Source of the DNA: Lepturacanthus savala
Lineage: Eukaryota; Chordata; Actinopteri; Scombriformes; Trichiuridae
NCBI GenBank assembly: GCA_030544235.1
Contig: CM060471.1
Coordinates: 754,348-818,347 of the forward strand
DNA: 64,000 nt
Direction: 5' to 3'
Positions 34,235 through 45,964 of the stretch are shown here, in pieces; the stretch's first letter is position 1; the number at the start of each line of letters is the position of its first letter. A program made the translations under genes and the position numbers. The notes beneath the pieces were generated by a model. That model did not search any database, was not told where the DNA came from, and worked only from the letters and a program-made list of their open reading frames with translations.

Positions 34235-35165
34235 AGTAAACACTAATTGTTCAGATGAAATTGACTATCGGGAAGAATCCATAATTATTTTATTATTAAT
34301 GATTCATCTCATTAATAATGAGATGAAAAGATAGACAATTCTCCATGTGAAATATAATAGTAATAGTAATAAACTATTAATTTGGAAGTCTGATTAACAA
34401 TTAACTTAATAATAGAAGCCAGGATCATCACATCAATAGCTATTAATGGCTGAAGGATTCAGAGTTCTAAAGTAGAGGTTGGCAAAATTCAAGAGGCAGC
34501 ATGTATTTCTGAAAAGCATTTATTCATAAAAACACAAACGTAAAAACACAGATCTAAACTAAATGGGTCTATGTACATGTGAATGTGTATGGGTGTATGC
34601 TGTGTGTGTGCAGGCGTGTCTGTGGGGAACTACAAAAATGGCTGCTGTGGCGGCTCTTCTATGTAAATCAGGCCATGTGGGCTTCCCTGTCTGTTGAGAC
34701 AAAGGCAAGGTCAAGGACACATACATTCAAGGTGTTATGTTAAAGAGAGGATAGTATTAGTATCATGGAGGTTGAAATACTAACATCAAACTTACAAGCC
34801 CCAAACAGTGAACTGTAGCCTAAAATCTAATCACATTAACAAAGTTCATTAGTCTTGCTTATTCATGTTTGTTAATGTTCTGTTCTGCTCAACTTATATT
34901 GCCAGTCCATGGAAAGGAAGAAGAGTTGCTCTTTATTTCTACTTCCTTGAGATGGCTGGAGAAGAGTTGAAGAGTTGGTTGAAGAGAGTTGGGAGAAGAG
35001 AGACCTGGTACGAGTGAGAATGGGACAAAGGCTGGTGCATTATATCTCTGATGACTTCCCCTGAAAGTGCGAAACAAGGTTTCCTGTGGGGGCAAGGGTC
35101 TCAAGTTCCAGGCTCAGCCAGGCAGCTGAGCAGTCCTTTTGCATATATCACCTTTGTGGGCACAA
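34235..35165 (+). repeat. Unclassified interspersed repeat, family B copy 2
   Basis: This is the longer copy of the repeat at 31775-32335. The extra central part (about 34400-34830) has aaacacaaacg..aaaacacag, a tgtgtgtg tract near 34600-34620, and aatggctgctgtggcggc followed by catgtgggcttccctgtc, resembling family A landmarks at 3210-3290. The end carries atatatcacctttgtgggcaca. There is no coding frame. Confidence 0.68.
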
Positions 35166-35264
35166 CACAGTCGTGTGTGTGAGCACATTTCAGATGTATG
35201 TGAGTTTTTTACTATAGCATGTAAATGTGTGTGAATGGTTTGTTCTGAATAATGTCCCTGATGT

Positions 35265-35392
35265 CCGGGGCCTGGGCTGGTGACCATCTGGGGTGGATCC
35301 TACCTCTCACCTGTAATGTGCTGGGATTGGCTCCAGCAGACTCCTTCAACCGTAATGAGGAATAAGCAGGTATAGATAATGAATTAATGAAT
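35265..35392 (+). mobile_element. 3' fragment of DANA-like SINE
   Basis: This is the SINE 3' part, from ctggtgaccatctggggtg through ctgggattggctccagcag to aataagcaggtatagataat, with a tail aatgaattaatgaat. The part from 35319 and the 160 bp after it recur at 41676-41910, so this fragment is inside a duplicated block. Confidence 0.87.
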
Positions 35393-35550
35393 ATCAACGT
35401 GATTTCAAAACTGATATAAAGATTGACGTCCCAGCTTCCAATATAAATTGTAGCCTCTTTCTGGTAACTACTTTATTTGTATGTCTCTCCTTATCTCAGT
35501 GTATGTCTTACCCAGTGTACAACGTGTCTATTAAGACTATGGAATGGTAC
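35319..35550 (+). repeat. Duplicated block, copy 1 (SINE tail plus flank)
   Basis: The SINE tail and the following non-SINE flank (tttcaaaactgatata, gattgac, aatataaatt, tagcctcttt, tttgtatgtctc, gtacaac, gactatggaatggt) recur in the same order at 41676-41910. The match beyond the SINE shows that this is a duplication or a larger dispersed element rather than two independent SINE insertions. Confidence 0.82.
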
Positions 35551-35772
35551 AACACACCCTCATTTAAACATGAAAAATCTTCATATGCTTCCACTTTTCA
35601 AAAGGAATACATATTTCCTATGGGCACTGCACTAATATGAACACCTTATGAATATAGATATGGACTACATATGACAACATATTAACTACATATGAACACA
35701 GTTATATGAAGGTCAACTTGTATCTTGTTCTATTCATTTTAATAGACTACAGGCTTGCAACTAAATTCATAG

Positions 35773-35957
35773 AAAATATTCAGTCAGTCATTTTCTATAC
35801 ATGTTTTTTCCTCACTAGGGTCACATGGTCTGCTGGAGCCAATCCCAGCACATTACAGGTAAGAGTCAGGGATACGCCCCAGACGGGTAGTAGCCTATCA
35901 TGGAGCACACACACCATTCACTCACACACTGCACCACCATATGTCAAAAATATTCAG
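35773..35957 (-). mobile_element. 5'-truncated DANA-like SINE with 11-bp TSD
   Basis: The SINE body at 35784-35946 is in minus orientation, with the tail (cagtcagtcattttctatac on the plus strand) at its left. The direct repeat AAAATATTCAG at 35773-35783 and 35947-35957 marks the insertion. The tRNA head and the 5' half of the body are missing. Confidence 0.88.
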
Positions 35958-35959
35958 AA

Positions 35960-38900
35960 TTCAAATTGATATTACATTATTAATTATTAGTCTGACAAAT
36001 CACAAATATATATTTTTCTACACACCCAGAACCAGATACAGTACGAATGTGAACAGGTTGGCAGATTTTCCAGGGCTACAAGAGGCTGCTGCTTTCACAG
36101 CAATATTTCCATTCCATGTGATCTTTGTGCTAACCGTTTTTTTAAACAACAAATGATTACAAAATGGTCTATTGACGACTGTGGTCAGTTCGGACTTTGT
36201 TCCCACATGTTACTGAGTCAGTCATTTGTGAGATGGTGTTTAATGTGTAGTCAGTCCAGGCTCATATTTTTAGTAAGACAACACTCACAAGCCTGATGAA
36301 CGCCAAGCCAGGCTTTTCTGGACAGGATTTAATTTTTGGCGAGTGTTTAATAGCAACATTTGAGGTCAAATTGAAGGCCTGTTTTTCAAAAGTTGAACAC
36401 CTCACAAAAGTGCCTTGCACTATTGTAAAACTCAGTGATGTTTTTTCACAAATATAAGAAAACACATTTGTGGTTTACTGACAGGCAAGAAATAAATGAG
36501 AGTGATTTCTTTTTTTATTTTGCATTTTGAGAGTAAAGTAAGAAAGTAAAGAACAAAGTTAAAATTTCATTATTAGTGTAGACATTGAACAAGTTATAAG
36601 TTGATTCTTAACATTTGTTTTTTATTCTCAGAATCATATTTCAAATTTATTGTTGACATTTTGACCTTATACTTGAAATACAAAATTGAATTTTTTTTTT
36701 TTTTTTTTTTTAGTGCCTGGCTCTAATACTCTTCTGTAGATTGCCCTAATGTAGCTTAAAAATCAGTTTATGAATGAGCTTCAGCTCTCATTAAAATGTT
36801 TAAACGACACAGTTGCCCTGTCAACTCTTTGGCAGTGTTAAAAGCTATTTTTACCTCAGCACATAGTTCACTGCATAACAAAGCCAAGGTTTTCATGATG
36901 GAGATTGCGGTTAAATTAGGAGCTAAAATAAGCAAGCTGTAGTCAAATCATTGAATTTAAACCTCATGCTAAGATCTGAACACTCGCCTTGTACAATGCT
37001 GTCAATCTGATTGGAAACTTTGGAGTTGATGTTCTAACCAAAACTTGTGCAGCCCAAGCCGCAGGTCAACACTGGAAGTCAGTGATATTTGTAGTGTAGC
37101 TGGAATTCGATTGTTTCAACGAAAATATTTCCAAGCGATTCTCAGAGGTTGAATCATTTTGTCCAGCACAAAAACAAGAACTTTGGCAAATCAACATATT
37201 AACTTGAGTGATCATGTTTCATTAACTTAAAAAGAAGTGACATAATTGTGTAAGTAACAGATCAGATGCAAAAGAAACATCAAATCAGAGTCAGCACTGA
37301 GGATGATGTAACTGCTGAATGCCAGCTCCATTCTTGACAATATAGTATGAGCTGAGTAAACACAGGCCATTTTTATTGAGGTACCTAAGGGGCTGTTTAC
37401 ACTGCCTGTGTAACAGCCAGTTAATAGCACAAAAGTACGAAGGAAATCGTTTTTTTGTTGGTAAATTTCAGACACCTTAATTTTATAGATCCAAACTCTA
37501 GGTGTGTTACTATTAAACAAGGTTTATAGAACATTTAATTGGTGATTAAAACCAAATACGTTAATAGATTTCAATACTAATGATTCCGTTTGATCAAATG
37601 AATGCCTTAAAGCAATAATAGCTGTATGATGAGGCTTAGACTACATATGCTGTGATGCATTACAGAGAAATGATTGTTACAGTGCTGCACAGCCAGGAGG
37701 GGATCAAATAGATATTCTTTAAAAAAATTACTGAGAGATTTGTGCTGGTTGTTCCGCTAGGCTACACTAGCATTAGTCTTTGGGTTCGTACTCCACTGCC
37801 ATTTAACCTGGGAGGTATGGGGCTGTAAGATGACATTCACAGCTAATGCGAGATGAAGTTTAGAAGTTTAGGCTAACTAGAGACAGATTCCCCACTTTGT
37901 TTTTCTTTAATGAATAACACAATACACACCTTAACTTGAAATAGCATTAGCTAAAGACAAACCATCTTTGCCTAAATGTACAGTCACCAACTTGTGATGG
38001 ATATTTTTAAGAAAACAGCCCAAACTTTTACAAGAAAACAGCCTTTGAGCTAACTCACATTATTAGTTGGTACAGGTGCTAACAGGTACAAATGAGAAGT
38101 CAGGCGACAACACTGACTTAGGGTGGGACTATTGTGTACAAGGATGCAACACTAAAAGGATTTTAAGGATTTCCCCATCATTTATCATGATAAACAACTT
38201 GTTTTATTTTTTTCTTCTAAAAGAAATGTAGGAGATACTAAGGAGCTGAGAGTCTGTGAGAGTAGGATAACAAGTGAAGATGGAAACCTGCAAAGTTTGC
38301 CAAATGGTCTGGTGTGGTTGAGAGCCAGTGTAAAGTAGCTGTTTCCCTTGATGGTGCTGGGCTAGATTAGCGTCACATCACAGCCTCATGAGCCGTGACA
38401 TAAGAATGCTTATGAAACTCACACACGCAACACATAGCAGTTGCTTCTGAATGAAACAGGAGACGCAGTGAAATTACTGGAACCTCATGGATCCCCAGCC
38501 AGAGCAGTGAGCCCCAAATTCCCTCCTGACCGATTTATCGCTCTTTTGGTCTGTACATGAGAGTGTGTGTGTCCATGTGTTTGTGTATACGTGTGTGTGC
38601 CATTATTTAAGAGCACTGAGATTTAAAGAACAGCATTTTGAAAATTCAGCTGTTTCCCATTCAGTCAAGTAACAAGGGCTATAAGCTAAATCTTCTGGAA
38701 TCCAAAGATGGCCTGATCAGATGAGCACACTGTGCTGCCTATAGATACTGTAAGAGGTGAAGGGAATAAAGACAAAGAAGGATCACAGTACTATCAAAAA
38801 CTAGGTTTTGAGAATAAAAGTGCAATGAAAAACAGACTTGGCAAATAAATCTTAACATACATGATGCATAATGGGGCTGAAACATACATGAAACAATCAT

Positions 38901-40420
38901 AAATGCCATATTTTAATATGTCATTTTAACAGCACAGACTGGAGAAATAGCACCAACAACTGTTTATCTAAGTACAACAAACCACACGACAGTGGAAGAG
39001 ATGGGCACATTTATTTCTATTTATTAATCTACATTTTCTTTTGCAGATTTTCTGGAAATTCACCCTACATTTGGATGGAAACCTGACTATTGCCTTATGC
39101 TCTGTGCTGAACAAGTCATGGAGCTCATTAAGAGGTAATAAATGACAAGACCTGTAGCAGTAAAGTGTATACAAGAATGTCAAGTTGAGGATTGGTTGTT
39201 ATTATTTATTAAGACATAATAATAATAATGTTATATATAGACTGTTTAATGAAGATGAAAGGTAGCTAGATCTATATGAGGTGAAACTAGAGGCAGGGTG
39301 TACAGTACAGTGTTCCCAGCTCTGTTAAGGCAGCTCTGTTATCAGGCAGTTGAACTGCAGTGAACCAAACCTCAGCAGCTGTTAAACAGCCGACAAGCTT
39401 CCTACTGCAAAGCTGTTTGCTTGTTCTGCCTTTAAGGAGAAGATGCAGTCTGAATCATTTCATGCCAACCACACAAAACCACTAATAAAGACACACACTC
39501 TACGGGCATGCAATCGCTCACACACACGCTGCACAGATGGCCAAGAGATACAGTAGACACACGCAAACACACATATGCTCACGCTCACACAGAAAACAAA
39601 TGTGGGATTGGGACATGGCCGGATTTATCACCAGTTTCCTGAGCGGACACCCGGGGGCATGGAAGCAGGGCCCCGGCGTATCCCCAAAGGAAAAAAGAGC
39701 CTCTAAAAATATACTTACTTACAGGTGTTAAGGTGTAAATACTAATGTAAATTTAGCAAAAAGTAAAAGTAATGTGACCAGCAATTGCTTTATTGTTTAA
39801 TAATGCTGCTATGATACAAACAATAGAATAGAAGAAACAGTAGACAAATGCAAATTTCACTCGAGACGGCACAAACTGTTGTGTCTGTTCAAGCAAAGGT
39901 CAAAACTTCCTCATGTATTGTAAATCCAGGGTGAAAAGGAGAGACTCTAGAGGGAAATAACAGAAAGCGTTTGAGTTTCTGAGGCTGAGCTAAACACAAA
40001 CACATTATGTGTACAAGTTGGTTGTTTGAGGAGGATAAACACAAGCGGTTACAATTTTGAAAATTTTTCGCTTTGCTTTCTATCCAAACATGAAATAAAC
40101 CAATTAAAAAAGAAAAAAATCATTTAATTTCAAGAGAAGTTCCATGATCAGTATATTCACTAGCAGAGATAAAGTAAATATTAGTCCAACTTGGGTAGCT
40201 TTGACGTGCAAATTCATGCTGTTGACCAGCTGCAAATCACTTTGACCAGTGCTGACACTTTGACATTTGACCTTTACAAAACACTTGTAAAGGTTCACTA
40301 AATATTAGGGCCATAACAGTCTGTGTATTCTTCACAATTACTGTCGAAATAGATTAATAATTTTACTCTGACATACAGAAAAATCATTCTGCCAAGTTCT
40401 GGGGTCAAAAGTCTTCACAT
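35960..40420. other. Long repeat-poor non-coding interval
   Basis: About 4.5 kb without a gene, RNA or recognised transposon. A T run of about 22 bases is near 36690-36712 and a (TG)n-rich stretch near 38560-38600. The interval lies upstream of kcnj16 and could contain its 5' non-coding exons or regulatory DNA, but nothing visible proves that. Confidence 0.45.
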
Positions 40421-40423
40421 TCA

Positions 40424-40647
40424 TTACTCAGTTGGAAGTATAAGATACTATGGTTTAAAAATGCTACTACACTAACACCATACAAAACACACATATGCTC
40501 AGAGACACACATGGATACAGGAATGTGACATGTACAAATGCAGATTTGTTCACTTTATAAAAGTGTAGTCAGGTTCATTAACATAAACTGGCGTTGTTTC
40601 ACATCCATTACTCAGCTAGAAGTATAAGATACTATGGTTTAAAAATA
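40424..40647. repeat. Local direct duplication
   Basis: A segment of about 39 bases, cattactcag followed by gaagtataagatactatggt, occurs at about 40424-40462 and again at 40609-40647. The region between (40466-40608) recurs, diverged, at 42366-42503 with shared phrases acacacatggat, cagatttgttcactt, gtagtcaggttcat and ctggcgttgtttcaca. Confidence 0.75.
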
Positions 40648-40944
40648 GGGTTAGGGAAGTATGAATTTAGGCTTTTTATGCAACTAAAAGTGTAAAAGTA
40701 GTGGTTTCAAAACTACTAAGTATAAAAGTAAATAGTAAGTAAAAAGTAATATAGGGGCAAAGGTTTAGGTCCTAACCTATATTCTGTTATCGTCTCTATG
40801 TTGTATTGTCCCTTTAAAAGCACTTGAACAGGCAATAGTGAGTGAGTGAGCTAAAATCTATCAACTATAACACATTTTTAGCAGAAAGAACTTTTGACTT
40901 CCACTGTGTCATCTTTTTTGGCAAAAGATATACTGCCTATAATG

Positions 40945-41314
40945 TCAGTCAGTCAGTCATTTTCTATACCTGCTTATTCCTCATTAGGGTCGCAGGGGTC
41001 TGCTGGAGCCTATCCCAGCACGTTACGGCGAGAGGCAGGGATACACCCCAGATGGTCGCCAGCCAATCGTGGGGCACACACACCATTCACTCACACACTC
41101 ACACCTATGGGCAATTTAGAGTCGCCAATTAACCTGAGCATGTTTTTGGACTGTGGGAGGAAGCCAGAGTACCCGGTGAAAACCCACGCAGACACGGGGA
41201 GAACATGCAAACTCCACACAGAAAGGTCCCAGACCCCGGACCAAGGAGGTCTTGAACCTGCGACTTTCTTGCTGTGAGGCAACAGCGCTAACCCCTGCGC
41301 CACCGTGTCGCCCC
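40945..41314 (-). mobile_element. Full-length DANA-like SINE, young copy
   Basis: A complete minus-strand SINE includes the tRNA-like head (complement of ggcgacacggtggcgcagg) with A and B boxes, the body and the (TGAC)n tail. A perfect 12-bp direct repeat CTGCCTATAATG lies at 40933-40944 and 41315-41326. It differs from the copy at 7562-7917 by roughly a dozen substitutions and one indel of about 8 bases, so both appear recent. The two lie in opposite orientations. Confidence 0.95.
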
Positions 41315-41329
41315 CTGCCTATAATGTAT

Positions 41330-41675
41330 TGCATTAAATTGTCATTTTAATGATGTTAATTACAGTCTTGTTTAAAAATATATGGCTAATCAAGGATATT
41401 AAAAAAATAGACTAACAGACAGAGCCTATCACTTATTACATTATGAGTTGCAAACAATTATTCAGCCATAATTGTGATTAATCGGTTCCAAGAAACATTA
41501 AAGTTTTACAAAGACTACCATCGTGGACATGAAATTAGCTGTATTTGCAAGTTATGACAGTTTGATTCAGATAAAAGCACCTGGAGACTTTATGAACAGG
41601 ACGATACAGCATTACAGGCTGTGGACCGCAATGACTTTATGGAAGGAAATCACTTGGCAACTTGGCACAGTTGTC
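41330..41675. other. Non-coding spacer
   Basis: Nothing recognisable lies between the full-length SINE and the duplicated block at 41676. Confidence 0.4.
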
Positions 41676-41910
41676 ATGGGATTGGCTCCAGCAGACCCCT
41701 TCAACCCTAATAAGGAATAAGCGGGTATAGAAAATGAATGAATGCATATCAAGATGATTTCAAAACTGATATATAGATTGACATCCGAGCTTTCAATATA
41801 AATTATAGCCTCTTTCTTATAAATAATGTATTTGTATGTCTCACCTTATCTATGTATGTGTATGTCTATGTCCAATGTACAACTTGTCTATAAAGACTAT
41901 GGAATGGTTC
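41676..41910 (+). repeat. Duplicated block, copy 2 (SINE tail plus flank)
   Basis: This is the counterpart of 35319-35550. It begins in the SINE 3' part (gggattggctccagcagacc, aataagcgggtatagaaaat) and continues through the same flank to gactatggaatggt. The SINE part is shorter than in copy 1. Confidence 0.82.
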
Positions 41911-42365
41911 CAAGAAATTAAATGAAATAAGAGTTACAAGGCTATTTTTAACATGTAAGGAGTACAAAGTATAGATAATTGCATAGAAATGTAAGGAGTA
42001 GAAGTAGAAGGAGGAGCCACCATATCAAATTCCACTTAGGACAACAATTTGGCCCTGTTCTCTACAATGCACATTGTCTAAAGCTTAAGGATGTTTAAAA
42101 TGTCTTCTTCTTTTTCTTGATATTCTGCAAAAATGTGTGATTACTAAAGAAAGTGGCCAGTGCCTGCACCTCACACTCTGAATTCTTTCTGGCCTCTTTA
42201 ATTTTGTGCCTTGGCTTTGTTTTTGAACGTTTGGTCAGAGTGTACAATATTGTGCTCATGTATTTTTGTGGATCATTTTTATTGGGAACAAATTATTCTT
42301 TTTTCCTGGAAATGAGGTGATTTGTTATGGGTCCATTTTTTGCTAAGACCCCCATTAACCCACCA

Positions 42366-42503
42366 AAACCACACTAACACCACACATGCACATAGACACA
42401 CATGGATTCAGGAACGTAACACATACACACACAGATTTGTTCACTTTTTAAAAATGTAGTCAGGTTCATAAACATATAAACTGGCGTTGTTTCACAGACA
42501 TAC
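42366..42503. repeat. Diverged copy of 40466-40608
   Basis: It shares in order acacacatggat, caggaa.gt, cagatttgttcactt, gtagtcaggttcat and aaactggcgttgtttcaca with the block near 40.5 kb. The lengths are similar, with scattered differences. Its nature is unknown. Confidence 0.72.
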
Positions 42504-42509
42504 TCTTAG

Positions 42510-45010
42510 ACACCCAGAGGAATTTACTGTGAGGAACCCCCACTGCACTCCAACACTCCAACTCCAACCATTGAGTCATTTGCCCTCTTTGTTCGCAGAT
42601 TTTAAAAAGGTGTCAAAATAGACTCCATTACTGTGTTTTAGGTGCTTGCTTTTTTTAAAAACTGCTAAAGTAAGTGAGATTTCATGCTGTAACAGCAAAA
42701 CACTAGAAGGAAAAAGTTCAATCAATGGCCCACAAAATATCATCAAACTCTGAAACATTTCTAGTTGTTAAAAGTGGCCACACTAGCAATAGTTTCATTT
42801 ATATAATGTGATATGAACATTTATGCCATAGTCTGGGTAAATACTCTTTTCTGATGTGTCGGCAGGTGTCCATCAAATAGTTGGGCTCAAGTTTAATCAC
42901 CCATTCTAAATTAATCTGCTGAAGCATACCTGTCATACTTAGTTATTATCAACTGCCATAAGCACATGTGAGTAAACTTGATGAATTAATGAGTGAAGAA
43001 AAACACATCAGTGGTTGATATTTTGGTCAATCTGTTAAAGGAATACAGCTATTTAGAAGAACTGGATGTCCAGAAGAAAAAGAAATGCAAAAGAAAAGCA
43101 AGAAACTATCTGAAAATAATAGAATAAATGAAAAAAAAATGAGTAAATTGAATACAAATCTGTATTAGTAAACTCTTGCTGCAGGTGCATTCAAAACAAG
43201 CTGTATCTAAGGCCCCTCCTATTAATTGAAGAAGTTAGAACCATTAACTTGCACACTAACCTTATGGAATTGTAATAATCGTTCCAAGTACTAGCCAATA
43301 ACGGGGAACCTCAGATAGAGCTTATAAAAATGTTATATTTTCTTCAATAATTTGCATTGAAAAAAGCATAAGGGTCAGTGACAAATGTTGGCAAGATGAG
43401 AAAGTCAAAAACTTTTTAAAATGCAGGTTTCAGAAGCATTCATCTCATCTCTCTAAATGTACATACAATGTACTACAAATTGGTGTAGCAGAAAAAGAAT
43501 AATACATTTTAAATATATAATCCACATTGAATATAAAACGTATTGATAGCATGTGTTTTAATTTGTAAAATATTTTTACCTATCTGGTACCAAGTGTTTA
43601 GGGTTATACCACAATCCAGTTCTGTCACTGACCCATAGAATACATGAATGAATGGTCTTATTGCTGTTTCATTGGCAAATGACCATGGCATGCACCTCCC
43701 AGACGGTGGTTCTTTGCCTCCACGTCATGTATCCAGACCATTTAATGCACACCTACTGGTTGATTAACCCTTACATACACACCATTCATTCCATTCAAAT
43801 TAATCTTGTGTTACCAAACCAGTCAAACTTGTCCAACACTTCAATTCATGAGAGGATACCTCTCAGAATTTCAGTCAACTACCTTGTTAAATGTTACAAC
43901 TTTGTGTTTTTGTGAACATGTTAACAAAAGAGTAAAATACTCTAATGTGAGCATTATATTTTAAATATAGCTGCACCCAAATATAATGTATTTTATGTCC
44001 AAATATATGCTGAATGATAATTAAAGACTCTCTTATGTATGTATACATACACACATCTTCCTCTATTTAAACCAAGTTGTATTTTCCATTGACAATGTTA
44101 CTACAGTAACAAAGCCCTACATTACCTTATTTTCAATGAATGTGTATCTGTCTCCAGCTTTTATGACTGGTAGAGTTGAAGGCATAACAACCACTACGCT
44201 TAATTACACAACACACTTTGTACATCATCATTTATACACCATTCATACAATAAACATAAGCACCACCAGGATGGAAAAGTCACATTGACCTGGCAGTAGT
44301 TTCCCGTTTTCCTTGTCCCAGATCTCTTTATAAGTAGAGCAGCCAGAGAGCCTGTGTTATCATATGTACGACCTTTGCTCCACACCACACACAGGACTTC
44401 CATGTTTGAAACCTGAGTTCGTTTTTTTGCCTTGAGACAATGACAAGCGTTCGGTTGAAAAGAAGTTATTACATGAGAGAGGCAGAGATATTTGAGTTAA
44501 GCTCTCTAAGGAGTTTCAGGGTGGGAGTAAGGGATTTACAGTCACAGAGTACAAAAAGAGAATCACAAAGAGGGAGATTATTTAGCTGTGAGCTGAAGCT
44601 GTAAAAATATTGTAGTTTAAGTTTATTTTTAGTTTTAGTTTTAATTTAAAATCCTCTTTGTGAATAATGGAATTGTAAAAAAATGGTAAAACAAGGCTTT
44701 AACTTCTCAGTGACATTTAAGTCACATGCATCATGTACATTTTGATGAACTGGCAAAAGTGTCTTTACATTTTCACATTGAGCTTTTAGTGTTGCAGTGT
44801 TTCAAGGATGTTTTCAAAATTGTTTGGTGTTTCCACTCAGGAAATGTGGTACATAATTAACAATGTGTATAATGTCGGAGGAAATCTGACAATAGTTTTC
44901 TCAGCAAAATGATCAAATGGTTACTGTGCATACCACATATCTGAAACCCCTTTTTGCCTGTCTGCCCCATCCAATAAAAGGGAAATTATGCTGACACCAT
45001 TAAATCAATC
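42510..45010. other. Non-coding interval
   Basis: I see no gene or clear transposon in these 2.5 kb, which are AT-rich with only short spurious frames. Confidence 0.45.
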
Positions 45011-45018
45011 AATTTTAA

Positions 45019-45230
45019 AGGGATCGTTCTGGATTTTTGACATGAATCCTATCATCAGTGTCCTACACTCACACTGACTTACTCCCAACAGTGTCCTGTG
45101 AGCCCAGTTCTGGTCCAATGCTGGTCAAAACCAAAGTAGTCCGGCAGGTGTCCGGGGGACACTAAAAGAAATTGACACTGATGATAGGGGTGATATACAG
45201 ATTAATTAAAAAAAATACAGAACTATCCCT
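45019..45230. mobile_element. TTAA-flanked MITE
   Basis: A 212-bp element is flanked by TTAA at 45015-45018 and 45231-45234. The ends are inverted: AGGGATCGTTCTGGATTTTT at the left and the complement AGGGATAGTTCTGTATTTTT at the right. An inner inverted pair (cctatcatcagtgtc and gacactgatgatagg) extends the symmetry. The TTAA target fits piggyBac or Kolobok-type elements. There is no coding sequence. Confidence 0.85.
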
Positions 45231-45280
45231 TTAAGGTAGACTCTAATAATCATGCTCATCCTCAATTTATCTTTAAAAGT

Positions 45281-45438
45281 GATGGTGTTGAGTCAGTCAG
45301 TCAATCAGTCATTTTCTATACCTGCTTATTCCTCATTAGGGTCGCAGGGGTCTGCTGGAGCCAATCCCAACGCGTTACAGCGAGAGGCAGGGATACACCC
45401 CAGATGGTCGCCAGCCAATCGTGGGGATGGTGTTGAGT
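45281..45438 (-). mobile_element. 5'-truncated DANA-like SINE with 13-bp TSD
   Basis: The SINE 3' part (45294-45425) is in minus orientation, with the tail (agtcagtcaatcagtcattt on the plus strand) at its left end. It stops abruptly at gccagccaatcgtggg. The perfect direct repeat GATGGTGTTGAGT occurs at 45281-45293 and 45426-45438. The body is close to the young copies. Confidence 0.93.
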
Positions 45439-45680
45439 GTTTACGCCTATGCAGCTGAATTGTGTATTATCTAAAACAGTGGTACTAAATGCAGTTATGC
45501 ACCAAAGCCCCAGGGTTCAACCCCTCACCTTTGTTGCTTAATCTGTACACATCCAACATAGCTTAACACTGGACTTTACATCCTGAAGTTCTCCAATAAC
45601 TATTTCAGAAGGGAACAAAGAGGAATCCAGGGAGGACATCAAGGACTTTTGTTGATCAGGGTGAGCTCAATTAACTTTAA

Positions 45681-45960
45681 TTAAAGGGCCCTGTTATGCA
45701 AAACCCCCCTTTCACTGCTTGTGTGTAAATATTTGAGTCTCTGATTCCTTTCAACACTCAAACTGTGAAATAATACCACCCACTCATCCAGTTATGACCT
45801 GACCTCCTCTGTGACGTTGCTGAAACCTGGCTGAATTCTACTATTTAGAAATAATTCCTGTTGTGATGTCACAACAGGAGTGGACGTTCACATCTACACA
45901 ATCTATTAGTATGCTATGGAGTGTGCATTTCAGTAAAGATGGGAGGGGAGAAACAAAGTT
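45681..45960. repeat. TTAA-type repeat with palindrome
   Basis: It starts TTAAAGGGCCCTGTTATGC, a start resembling fish MITEs that target TTAA. It contains a near-perfect 22-bp palindrome cctgttgtgatgtcacaacagg at 45857-45878. A matching right end was not found, so the boundary is approximate. Confidence 0.5.
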
Positions 45961-45964
45961 TTTC

